NCBI GenBank assembly: GCA_964618215.1
Contig: CAZTZE010000023.1
Coordinates: forward strand, 1 to 64,000
From: CG2-30-58-95 sp964618215
GTDB taxonomy: Bacteria; Chloroflexota; Anaerolineae; Anaerolineales; Villigracilaceae
Length of the DNA stretch: 64,000 bases
Direction of reading: 5' to 3'
This document shows, piece after piece, positions 1 through 7,909 of the stretch (the first letter of the stretch is position 1; every line of letters starts with the position of its first letter). The position numbers and the translations under genes are program-made. A model generated the notes under the pieces. The model was given only the letters and a program-made list of their open reading frames with translations. It did not search any database and had not been told where the DNA came from.

Positions 1-32
1 ACCAGAAAAACCCCTTTACGTTGATACCTATG

Positions 33-51
33 GTCGGATTGCCAATCCGAC
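33..51. repeat. short palindrome, variable-core family
   Basis: The arms GTCGGATTG and CAATCCGAC are perfect complements around one base and are followed by TTACG. Palindromes of the same layout but with different cores occur at 28910-28925 and, in tandem, at 47805-48008. I read it as a dispersed intergenic palindrome; a role as terminator of a gene left of the window cannot be excluded. Confidence 0.6.
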
Positions 52-67
52 TTACGCCAAGCACCAT

Positions 68-102
68 ATATGGCGGTCTATCACGGCAAATCCCAGAGAG
101 CC
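68..102. repeat. dispersed 35-bp repeat, copy 1
   Basis: This 35-base stretch recurs at 28944-28978 with a single difference, and a 22-base part of it recurs at 45011-45032 with two differences. All three copies lie in intergenic DNA close to other palindromes. It carries the RBS-proximal leader of the TerC-like gene. Confidence 0.7.
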
Positions 103-128
103 ATATTACCTTTTATGGAGCAAATCCT

Positions 129-905
129 ATGGAAACTCTATTTACCCCCGAAAATGGCATCGCCCTTCTCACCCTGACCGCGCTCGAGATCGTGCTGGGC
201 ATAGATAACATCATATTCATCTCCATCCTGGCGGATAAACTGCCGCAGTCACAGCAAAAGCGCGCCCGGCAAATAGGGCTGGCGCTGGCCATGCTCACCC
301 GCATCCTGCTGTTACTTTCGATAAGCTGGATCATCCGTCTCACCGCGCCGCTTTTCACGGTGTTCACGCAGGAGATTTCCGGCCGCGATCTGATCCTTAT
401 CGGCGGCGGTCTCTTCCTGCTGGCCAAGAGCACCCATGAGATTCACGACAAGTTGGAAGGCGGGCAAGGAAAGGCGCAAACAAAGCGTCCCGTGTCTTTT
501 CTGGGCGTGATCTTCACCATTGCCCTGCTGGACATTATTTTCTCGCTGGATTCCGTTATCACCGCGGTCGGCATGGCCAATGAACTGGCGGTGATGGTCA
601 CTGCCGTCGTCATCGCGGTCATCGTCATGATGTTGGCCTCCGACTCGATCAGCGATTTTGTCGGCAAGCATCCCACGCTGAAGATACTGGCGCTCAGTTT
701 CCTGCTGCTGATCGGCATGTCCTTGATCGTCGAGAGCCTGCACCAGCACATCCCGAAAGGCTATATCTACTTTGCCATGGGCTTTTCGGTTTTTGTGGAG
801 ATGCTGAATCTGCGCATGCGCGCGGTGAGCGAGCCGGTAAAACTTCGCGCTGCCTATGTGAGGGAAACAGCCGGAAAAACGACGCTCAAGAAGAGCAAGA
901 AATAA
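129..905 (+). CDS. TerC family integral membrane protein
   Basis: This is a multi-spanning inner-membrane protein of about 258 residues. It carries the two signature acidic membrane segments of the TerC/Alx family, EIVLGIDNIIFISILADKLP near the N-terminus and DIIFSLDSVITAVGM in the middle. Members of the family are linked to metal ion (notably Mn2+) efflux and tellurite resistance, so metal homeostasis is the likely role. The frame is open from position 21, but I chose the ATG at 129 because GGAG lies eight bases upstream and homology starts there; the earlier part overlaps repeat DNA. The C-terminus ends in a basic lysine-rich tail. The next gene follows after 46 bases on the same strand. 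Confidence 0.88.
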   Translation: METLFTPENGIALLTLTALEIVLGIDNIIFISILADKLPQSQQKRARQIGLALAMLTRILLLLSISWIIRLTAPLFTVFTQEISGRDLILIGGGLFLLAKSTHEIHDKLEGGQGKAQTKRPVSFLGVIFTIALLDIIFSLDSVITAVGMANELAVMVTAVVIAVIVMMLASDSISDFVGKHPTLKILALSFLLLIGMSLIVESLHQHIPKGYIYFAMGFSVFVEMLNLRMRAVSEPVKLRAAYVRETAGKTTLKKSKK

Positions 906-951
906 AGTTTTTCGACTGGCCGGCTGCCAGTGACCCGTATCCCGACGCATC

Positions 952-3663
952 ATGCAACTGAACTCACTCCTTGACCGCTGGCGCGCCGATTCGCTGACCG
1001 CCGCCAGCTTCGTTGAATGGCGCACCCTGCCGCCGCGCCGCGCGGACCTGCGGCCGGTTCCCCCTGATGTACCCCCTGCGCTGGCCGAGACCTTGCGCGC
1101 GCGCGGCATCACCGCGCTGTACAGCCATCAAGCCCAAGCCTGGGAGCAGGCCCGCGCCGGGAAAAACATCATCCTCGCCACCGGCACCGCCAGCGGTAAG
1201 ACGCTCGGTTATAACCTGCCCGTTTTGGCGGCAATGCTTGCAGACCCGCAGGCGCGCGCCCTCTACCTTTTCCCCACCAAAGCCCTCACGCAAGACCAGT
1301 TTTCAGTGATCAGTCATCAGTGTTCAATTTTGAAGCAAACACTGAAAACTGAACACTGGACACTGAACACTGGCATTTACGATGGCGACACCCCCGCAAG
1401 CCAGTGCAAAGCCGTCCGCGAAAAAGCCCGCATCATCTTGAGCAATCCCGACATGCTGCACACCGGCATCCTGCCGCATCACACCAACTGGGGCGACTTC
1501 TTCCGCAACCTGAAATTTGTCGTCATTGACGAAATGCACACCTATCGCGGCGTGTTCGGTTCGCACGTCGCTAACGTCATCCGGCGGCTCAAACGCGTCG
1601 CGGCTTTTTACGGTGCAAAACCACAGTTCATTCTCACCTCAGCCACCATCGGCAACCCGCAGGAACTGGCGGAGCGGCTGATCGAAGAGCCTGTCGCGCT
1701 GATTGATAAGGATGGCTCCTCGCGCGGCGAACGCCATTTCATTATTTACAATCCGCCCGTCGTTGACCCCGCCCTCGGCCTGCGAAAAAGTTCGCTGCTG
1801 GAAAGTGTCCGCCTGACACAGGATTTGCTGGCCGCGGGCGTGCAGTCGGTGGTGTTTGCGCGCTCGCGGCGGAGCGTGGAGATCATTCTCAGGTATTTGA
1901 ATGAAGGTCAGGACTCGCAGGCTGGCAATCAGCAATCTCAAATTCGCGGCTACCGCAGCGGCTACCTGCCCTCTCAACGCCGCGAAATTGAAAAAGGATT
2001 ACGTGACGGAAACACTCGCCTGGTCGTCGCCACCAATGCCCTCGAACTGGGCATAGACATCTGCGGGCTGGGCGCGGCAATCCTTGTTGGGTATCCGGGG
2101 ACGATCGCTTCCACGTGGCAGCAGGCGGGCCGGGCGGGACGCGGCGACGAACCGGCTGCGGCGGTGCTGGTCGCCACGGCCAGCCCCCTCGACCAGTTCC
2201 TGGCCCACCATCCCGAATACTTTTTCGCCCGTTCACCCGAACAGGCGCTGGTCAACCCCGACCATCTGCTCATTCTGCTCAATCATCTGCGCTGCGCCTT
2301 GTTCGAACTGCCGTTCCAAAAAGGTGAGACCTTTGGCGGCCAGCCGGTGGACGATTTTCTCGAATTCCTGGTCACGAACAACGAATCGCATTTCTCGAAT
2401 GACCGCTTTTACTGGATGGCCGATTCCTATCCGGCGGCCAATGTCTCGCTGCGCTCGGCCTCGCCGGAGAATGTTGTTTTGCAGGAGAATACTGGCGGCC
2501 AGCCGCGCACGATTGGCGATGTGGATTTTGCCAGCGCGCTGTGGATGGTGCATCCACGCGCTGTCTATCTGCACGAGGGGCAGCAGTATTACGTGCAGGA
2601 ACTGGATTTGGAAAAGCGCATCGCCGCGCTCATCCCGGTCGGGCTGGATTACTACACTGAGCCATTGCGTGAGACCAGAGTGCAGGTGTTGTCGGTCATC
2701 GAGCAAAGCCCTCACCCCCCATCCCCCTCTCCCGCCCCCCTTTCATCCCCCCATTCTCGCCCTGCTTTGCATAAAAAAAGCATGAGGCGAAGGGGCGAGA
2801 ATGGGGGGACAGAGGGGGGCGCAGGGGGTGAGGGCTGTTCCAAGTCCTACGGCGAACTGCAAGTCACCACGCAGGTGACAGGCTTTCGCAAGCGCATGTG
2901 GCTTACAGGCGAAAATCTGGGCGAAGAGCCGCTCGATCTGCCGCCGACCGAGTTCCAGACCACCGGTTACTGGCTATCGCTCTCGGAAGAAACAGTGACG
3001 CGCTTGCGCGAGATGGGCGCGTGGACGAATGACCCGAATCCGTACAGCCGCGAATGGCCGAAACTGCGTGAGCGTGTCCGCGCCCGGGATGGCTACCGCT
3101 GTGCGGTCTGCGGCGTGGCGGAAAACGGGCGTGAGCATGATGTGCATCACAAAATTCCATTCCGCGCCTTTCTCAGTGACCGGCGTGCGACGACTCCAGT
3201 CATCACCAAGCAAAGTCAGGAGACTCTGCGCTCCGCGGCGGCGCGTGCAAACCAGATGGACAATTTGATTACCCTCTGCCCGGCTTGCCACCGCAAAGCC
3301 GAAGCCAACGTGCGCATGAGAAGCGGACTGGCCGGACTGGCCTACGTACTCGGCCAGCTTGCTCCATTATTCCTTATGTGCGACAGCCGCGACCTGGGTG
3401 TCCACGCTGACCCGCAGGCGGCGTTTGCGGATGGCCAGCCTGCCGTGGTGATTTATGATAACGTGCCGGCCGGTATCGGCTTCAGCCAGAAGTTATTCGA
3501 TATGCACAACGAGTTGTTGGCGCGGGCGCTGGAACTGGTGCAGGAATGCGAGTGCGAGGATGGCTGTCCCTCCTGCGTGGGACCGGGTGGGGAGAATGGC
3601 GCGGGAGGGAAGCGGGAGACGGTGGAGATAGTGAAGCTGTTGGTGGCTGGCGGCTTGCCCTGA
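952..3663 (+). CDS. MrfA-like DEAD/DEAH helicase with DUF1998 and embedded HNH domain
   Basis: This 903-residue superfamily 2 helicase resembles Bacillus MrfA (YprA), which acts with an exonuclease in repair of mitomycin C damage. Visible motifs are Walker A ATGTASGKT (76-84), Walker B VIDEMH (191-196), TSATI (229-233), helicase C motifs, and a DUF1998 C-terminus with a cysteine cluster at C866, C868, C872 and C875. Between them, residues about 705-785 form an HNH module: C717xxC720, H732-H733, N771, C776xxC779-H780. Two stretches look foreign: residues about 118-140, encoded by oligomer repeats, and residues about 586-628, encoded by a long imperfect inverted repeat; both keep the frame. The partner MrfB-like exonuclease is at 7910. 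The helicase assignment is firm; the repair role is inferred from the family. Confidence 0.9.
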   Translation: MQLNSLLDRWRADSLTAASFVEWRTLPPRRADLRPVPPDVPPALAETLRARGITALYSHQAQAWEQARAGKNIILATGTASGKTLGYNLPVLAAMLADPQARALYLFPTKALTQDQFSVISHQCSILKQTLKTEHWTLNTGIYDGDTPASQCKAVREKARIILSNPDMLHTGILPHHTNWGDFFRNLKFVVIDEMHTYRGVFGSHVANVIRRLKRVAAFYGAKPQFILTSATIGNPQELAERLIEEPVALIDKDGSSRGERHFIIYNPPVVDPALGLRKSSLLESVRLTQDLLAAGVQSVVFARSRRSVEIILRYLNEGQDSQAGNQQSQIRGYRSGYLPSQRREIEKGLRDGNTRLVVATNALELGIDICGLGAAILVGYPGTIASTWQQAGRAGRGDEPAAAVLVATASPLDQFLAHHPEYFFARSPEQALVNPDHLLILLNHLRCALFELPFQKGETFGGQPVDDFLEFLVTNNESHFSNDRFYWMADSYPAANVSLRSASPENVVLQENTGGQPRTIGDVDFASALWMVHPRAVYLHEGQQYYVQELDLEKRIAALIPVGLDYYTEPLRETRVQVLSVIEQSPHPPSPSPAPLSSPHSRPALHKKSMRRRGENGGTEGGAGGEGCSKSYGELQVTTQVTGFRKRMWLTGENLGEEPLDLPPTEFQTTGYWLSLSEETVTRLREMGAWTNDPNPYSREWPKLRERVRARDGYRCAVCGVAENGREHDVHHKIPFRAFLSDRRATTPVITKQSQETLRSAAARANQMDNLITLCPACHRKAEANVRMRSGLAGLAYVLGQLAPLFLMCDSRDLGVHADPQAAFADGQPAVVIYDNVPAGIGFSQKLFDMHNELLARALELVQECECEDGCPSCVGPGGENGAGGKRETVEIVKLLVAGGLP
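1301..1373. repeat. oligomer-repeat insertion read in frame inside the helicase gene
   Basis: The stretch is built from short units such as CAGTGATCAGT and GAACACTG that also pair with each other. It adds about 22 residues between helicase motif Ia (PTKALTQDQ) and the YDGDTP motif, where related helicases have an ordinary helix-loop. A stretch of the same character lies inside another gene at 49498-49580. Confidence 0.7.
2708..2835. repeat. G/C-tract foldback insertion read in frame inside the helicase gene
   Basis: A pyrimidine-rich left arm starting GCCCTCACCCCCCATCC is mirrored by a purine-rich right arm ending GGGGGTGAGGGC, with the loop around 2770. It encodes a low-complexity Pro/Ser then Arg/Gly segment with no counterpart in MrfA-like helicases, and the conserved sequence resumes right after it (KSYGELQVTTQVTGFRKRMW). 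Confidence 0.8.
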
Positions 3664-3687
3664 GACGTACTTTCGTTCCGCGGAAGG

Positions 3688-4395
3688 TTACTCCTCTATA
3701 ATGGTGACGCTTTCGATCGCATCGCCGGGGAAGGTGGGGTTCTGGCTGGGGTCGCGGCGCGTGAGGCCGTTGACCACCTCCATGCCGCGGATGACCTGTC
3801 CAAAGATGGTATAACCGCCGTTCAAGCGTTCCGCCGGGGCAAAGGTGATGAAGAACTGGCTGCCGTTGGTATCGCGCCCGGCGTTGGCCATAGCAACGAC
3901 GCCAGCTTTGTCGAACTTCAGATCGCTGTCTTCGTTGACAAATTTATATCCCGGTCCACTTCCACCTGTACCGGTCGGGTCGCCGCCCTGGGCCATAAAA
4001 CCCTCTAAAACACGGTGGAATGTGACGTCGTCAAAGTATCCCTGACGCGCCAGAAAGACAAAACTATTCACCGTGATCGGCGCTTTATCGGCGTAGAGCT
4101 GGATGACGAATTCGCCGCCTTTCGCCATTTTGACCGTGGCGAAGTACTTTTTGTTCTTGTCAATCAAGATGGGCGGCGCGGAGGCATATTGCTTGGTGCC
4201 CACCAGCGGCGGGATTTGCCCCGCATCCGCTTTTGGCTTCTGGCTGGATACGATCATCCAGGCGATGGCCGCCAAGACCACGAGGATAATGCCGATCACG
4301 ATTGCCTGAACGGTCGCTTTCTGCCTGGCCTTGCGCCGACGTTTATGCGCAGCACCTACTCGGCTGGTTTTCTTCGAGCGTTTCTTTGCGGACAT
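3688..4395 (-). CDS. membrane-anchored cyclophilin-type peptidyl-prolyl isomerase
   Basis: The 235-residue protein has a very basic N-terminus (about residues 1-27), one membrane helix (about 28-50, IVIGIILVVLAAIAWMIV) and then a cyclophilin domain. Diagnostic motifs are FHRVLEGFMAQGGDPTGTG, GVVAMANAGRDTNGSQFFIT and a C-terminal FGQVIRGMEVV, so the catalytic arginine and the substrate-pocket residues are present. It should catalyse cis-trans isomerisation of prolyl bonds in exported proteins at the outer face of the membrane. The helix looks like an uncleaved anchor. It ends 25 bases from the convergent helicase gene and starts two bases after the stop of the upstream transporter gene, so the two are probably one transcript. 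Confidence 0.92.
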   Translation of the reverse strand: MSAKKRSKKTSRVGAAHKRRRKARQKATVQAIVIGIILVVLAAIAWMIVSSQKPKADAGQIPPLVGTKQYASAPPILIDKNKKYFATVKMAKGGEFVIQLYADKAPITVNSFVFLARQGYFDDVTFHRVLEGFMAQGGDPTGTGGSGPGYKFVNEDSDLKFDKAGVVAMANAGRDTNGSQFFITFAPAERLNGGYTIFGQVIRGMEVVNGLTRRDPSQNPTFPGDAIESVTIIEE

Positions 4396-4397
4396 GA

Positions 4398-5843
4398 TTA
4401 TGATCTCCTTTCGCGATCTTTTCTCCTCGCCAGCAGCTTCCTTATCCGCGCGTGGCGTTCGCGGGTCAGCGGGTAGAACCAGGCCATCAACACTGCGCTG
4501 AATAAAAGCACCGCGCCGAGCGGGCCAATCAGGATGCGGATGGCCAGCACTGCGCTATCCGGCTGGGTGAAGAAGGTCACGCCTTCCGGTGGCGTCTGGT
4601 AGCCGAATCGCTCCAGCGCTTGTAAAACAATGAACATTGCCACTGCGCCGGAGAATTTACGGATGAAATTCTTGATGCCGTAGTAAATGCCTTCCTGCCT
4701 GCGGCCGGTGCGCAGTTCGTCCCACTCGATGACATCCGGGAAAATCGAATCGGGCAGTACGTGCGCAGTCGAGACCGAGATGCCTGCCAGCGTTGCCAGC
4801 ACCAGGATGAAAGTGATTTGTCCGGGCTGGATGGCAAAGATTAGCAATTGCACCACCGCCCAGAATGACATGCCGATCATGTAGGCGGTATTCTTGCTCA
4901 ATTTTCCCGATAACCATACCCAGAAGGGCAGGACAAGCACCGAGACGATGAGCAGCAGCCCCAGCACGACCGAATCGAGCGACAGGCCGAAGACCCTGAC
5001 CAGCAAATTGCCGCCTGCCACCCAGTAAGCCAGGAAGAAGGGAATGGTTCCGGCAACCAAGTCGAAGGTAATCCAGTTGAGCATGTAGAGAGCAGTAGCG
5101 AAGCGGAAGGGAATGTTGCCCCAGGCGGTTTTCAACACTTCGCGCAGCGGCGTGGCCTGTTCCTGCCGGATTTCCGTCTCGCTGCGCGGGCGCTCGCGCA
5201 CGACGAAAAAGATGAGCAGCAGCGGAATGACAGCCAGCCCGCCGAACAACGCCCCGACGATGACGTAGCCCTGCTGCTGGCTTGCCCCCGAAACCAGCGC
5301 CGCCTTGACGATTTCGGGCGCGGCCACGGCGGTCACCAGCGAGGCGATAAGGTTAAATAACATACGGTAGCCGGTCAGCGAGGTGCGTTCGTCGTAATCT
5401 GGGGTGATTTCGGGTGTGAGCGCATAGAGCGGCACGCTGACGAAGGTCTGGAAAGTATCGGCGAGCATGAAGGCCAGCGTCACGCTCAAGGCCAGCAGGT
5501 ACTGGTTTTCGAAAGGAGGCGTCCACCACAGCAAGGCGAATCCCAGTCCGTAGGGAATGGCGAACCAGAGCAGAAACGGCCGCCGCCGGCCCCAGCGCGT
5601 CCGGACTCGATCGCTCAAGCGGCCGACGAGTGGGTCATTGATCGCATCCCAGAGTGTCCCGACCACGATGGCCACGGCAGCCAGCCCGGGCCGCAGCCCG
5701 ACCACGTCGGTGAGAAAAATGGCATAGAAAATCTGGCGCAGCGTGCCGAAGCTGGAAATGCTCCAGTCGCCGGAGCCGAAGGCGAGTTTTGTCCAGAGCG
5801 AAAGATATTTCTTCTTGGGTTGGATATGTTCGGCTGTGCTCAT
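4398..5843 (-). CDS. GPH-type MFS sodium/sugar symporter
   Basis: About 481 residues with roughly twelve hydrophobic segments. The sequences DAINDPLVGRLSDR and RTRWGRRRPFLLW are typical of the glycoside-pentoside-hexuronide:cation symporter family (MelB/MFS_2), which import glycosides with Na+ or H+. The substrate cannot be read from the sequence. I placed the start at 5843 because AAGGAG lies just upstream; an in-frame codon ten residues earlier lacks a site. It is followed two bases later by the cyclophilin gene and preceded by a PLP-enzyme gene on the same strand with a 39-base gap, so the three may be cotranscribed. Confidence 0.88.
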   Translation of the reverse strand: MSTAEHIQPKKKYLSLWTKLAFGSGDWSISSFGTLRQIFYAIFLTDVVGLRPGLAAVAIVVGTLWDAINDPLVGRLSDRVRTRWGRRRPFLLWFAIPYGLGFALLWWTPPFENQYLLALSVTLAFMLADTFQTFVSVPLYALTPEITPDYDERTSLTGYRMLFNLIASLVTAVAAPEIVKAALVSGASQQQGYVIVGALFGGLAVIPLLLIFFVVRERPRSETEIRQEQATPLREVLKTAWGNIPFRFATALYMLNWITFDLVAGTIPFFLAYWVAGGNLLVRVFGLSLDSVVLGLLLIVSVLVLPFWVWLSGKLSKNTAYMIGMSFWAVVQLLIFAIQPGQITFILVLATLAGISVSTAHVLPDSIFPDVIEWDELRTGRRQEGIYYGIKNFIRKFSGAVAMFIVLQALERFGYQTPPEGVTFFTQPDSAVLAIRILIGPLGAVLLFSAVLMAWFYPLTRERHARIRKLLARRKDRERRS

Positions 5844-5882
5844 GCGGTTCTCCTTTGGCGATAAGGGTGTCACGTATGATAC

Positions 5883-7349
5883 TTACTGTTCACTGCTCTT
5901 ATGGCGCGTCATGCTATCCAGCAAATCTAACACCAGTTCCTTCAAATCCCCTCGATTGGGCAGGGTGCCAATCAGCCCGTACATTGGCGCCATGCGCTCC
6001 GGCAGGCCGCCGCCCCCGCCGAGTAATGCTGAAACCTTGTTCATCAACGCCGTCACCCATTTCTCCGGCAGGAGGGGCGTCAAAAAGTTGGCGGCTTTCA
6101 GCAGGAACTTGCTGGTCGTGCGCCGCAGGCTGGGCTGGCGGACGGTCGCGGTGCAGGCGGCCAGATCCGCGAGGAATTCATCCGCGACCGCGGCGTGAAC
6201 GTAATTGACCGTCATGTGCAGGGATGGTGGGCGGTGCTGGCGGTCGAGGTGCCAGCCGCGCAGTTCGAGTTCATCGGCCACTTCGTAAATGTCAAATTTG
6301 TCTGAGGCGATGGCGAAGACGCTCATCTCCGGGTCGCTCAGGATTTTCAAACCGGGGATGGCGTGGATGCCCTCCTGGATCTTGTTCACGGCCTGCATGG
6401 TCACCTCGGTGATGTGCAGGTAGCCGGTCTCGCCGAGAAAATTCATCAACGCCCAGGCCGCCGCCACCGGCCCGCCAGCGCGCGAACCGCTCATCGTCGG
6501 GGAGGGGTAGATGCCGCCCGGCCAGTCGGTGTAAACGAACATCTGGTGGCGGCGCAGTTCCGCGGTGCGGTAAAGGATGACCGAGGCCGGTTTGGCCGCG
6601 TAACCGAATTTGTGCAGGTCAGCCGACATGGAGCTGACGCCCGGTACGGAGAAATCGAAATCCGGCACAGGGTGGCCGAGCTTGCGCACGAAAGGCAGCA
6701 TGAACCCGCCTACGCAGGCGTCGGTGTGGAAGAGCAGGCCGCGTTCCTGGGCCAGGGCGGCCAGTTCAGCAATCGGGTCAATGACCCCATGCGGATAGGA
6801 CGGGGCGGAGCCGGCCATCAAAATCGTATTGGCTGTCACGGCGGCGCGCATGGCCTCCACATCCGCCCGAAAATCCTCCCGCACCGGCACGTGGACGGCG
6901 CGCACGCCGAAATATTCGGCGGCTTTGTCGAAGGCGGGATGGGCGGTGACGGGCAGCACCATCTCCGGCTGGCGGATTTCAGGCCGGTTGGCACGCGCCC
7001 AATCGCGGGCGGTCTTGACGGACATCAGCAGGCTCTCGGTCCCGCCGGTGGTGATGTTGCCGCAGACAATCGAAGGGTCGCCGCCGAGCAGCGCGGCGGT
7101 CATGGCGACCACTTCGGTCTCGAATTTGCGCAGGCTGGGGAAGGCGGTCGGGTTGAGGCCGTTCTCGGCAAAGAACATGGTGAAGGCTTCTTTGAGCAGG
7201 TCATCAATTTCGTCTGAGATGTGATAGACCAGCCCGAAGACGCGCCCCTGTTCCCACTTGATGTCGTGGTCACGGGCGGCGCGCATATCGGCCAGGATTT
7301 CTTTCTTGGAACGTCCTTTAGGGGGAAATGAGGATATGACTGGACTCAA
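5883..7349 (-). CDS. PLP-dependent lyase/decarboxylase, sphingosine-1-phosphate lyase-like
   Basis: This 488-residue fold-type I PLP enzyme carries SADLHKFGYAAKPASVILYR, in which the lysine of HKFGY is the expected Schiff-base residue, and TTGGTESLLMSVKTARDW for phosphate binding. The overall pattern is that of sphinganine-1-phosphate aldolase and the related group II decarboxylases, which cleave phosphorylated long-chain bases or decarboxylate amino acids; which of these applies is not decided here. Translation appears to begin at a TTG (7349) preceded by AGGAGG at a good distance. The C-terminal tail carries a short glycine run (LLGGGGGLP). It heads a probable three-gene minus-strand unit with the GPH symporter and cyclophilin. 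Confidence 0.82.
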   Translation of the reverse strand: MSPVISSFPPKGRSKKEILADMRAARDHDIKWEQGRVFGLVYHISDEIDDLLKEAFTMFFAENGLNPTAFPSLRKFETEVVAMTAALLGGDPSIVCGNITTGGTESLLMSVKTARDWARANRPEIRQPEMVLPVTAHPAFDKAAEYFGVRAVHVPVREDFRADVEAMRAAVTANTILMAGSAPSYPHGVIDPIAELAALAQERGLLFHTDACVGGFMLPFVRKLGHPVPDFDFSVPGVSSMSADLHKFGYAAKPASVILYRTAELRRHQMFVYTDWPGGIYPSPTMSGSRAGGPVAAAWALMNFLGETGYLHITEVTMQAVNKIQEGIHAIPGLKILSDPEMSVFAIASDKFDIYEVADELELRGWHLDRQHRPPSLHMTVNYVHAAVADEFLADLAACTATVRQPSLRRTTSKFLLKAANFLTPLLPEKWVTALMNKVSALLGGGGGLPERMAPMYGLIGTLPNRGDLKELVLDLLDSMTRHKSSEQ

Positions 7350-7430
7350 GGCAGCCTCCTTTGGCTAGGAATAGTTTAGCATGGAAATGCAAATTCCATC
7401 CGCGTTTTCCGCGTCCTATTCCAAAAGGAC

Positions 7431-7646
7431 TTGTGTAAAAACAACTTCCGTTTTCTGCTCTTGGGTTTTGAACGCCATTGTTTCGAATTCACCGGGGATG
7501 AACAGAGATAAAGAGAGATTCTACCTGTTTAGCCAGGAAGCTCTGTGGAAAACGCCAAAAATCTTCGTTCATCTCCGTTTATCCCTGGTTTAAAAAACGC
7601 GCAAGAATCGGCAAGAGTGGAAAGTAGGGAAGTTGTTTTTACACAG
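7431..7646. repeat. foldback (MITE-like) element with perfect 18-bp terminal inverted repeats
   Basis: TGTGTAAAAACAACTTCC at 7432-7449 is exactly complementary to 7628-7645. Inside, the two halves continue to resemble each other in inverted order (CTGCTCTTGG against the complement of GGCAAGAGTGG, and GGGGATGAACAGAGATAAA against the complement of TTCATCTCCGTTTATCCC), so the whole of about 216 bases can fold back. No transposase is inside. Related inner modules occur at 54660-54765. This element occupies much of the 560-base gap between genes. Confidence 0.7.
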
Positions 7647-7702
7647 CTAAAAAGTGTCAGGTGGTTAGTATTACAGCGTAATGTTCTGGAAAAACTCTTT
7701 AG

Positions 7703-7828
7703 CATGTCACCCTGAGGGCGCGTTCTGTGCACCCGAAGGGTCTCCACTTACGCAAAACGGGGATTCTTCGCACCCGGAAAAGCGCCGGGTGCTCACATCG
7801 TCCCGATGTCCTTCGGGAGAATGACATG
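7703..7828. repeat. palindromic intergenic element, CTCAGGGTGAC/GTCATTCTC family
   Basis: The outer ends CATGTCACCCTGAG and AGAATGACATG are inverted relatives. Inside are GAAGGGTCTC, GATTCTTCGCACC and CGTCCCGATGTCC. The same set of modules in altered order forms the element at 16095-16240, and the inner CGTCCCG(A/G)TGTCCTTC module recurs at 44878-44897. It is noncoding and lies upstream of the MrfB-like gene. Confidence 0.65.
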
Positions 7829-7909
7829 TTAACGGAGTTACTTTAGCAACCTTGCGCTGTAATACTAATTCGTGAAGATTAGCGCCAATTCGCGGATAAA
7901 ATAAGCCCT

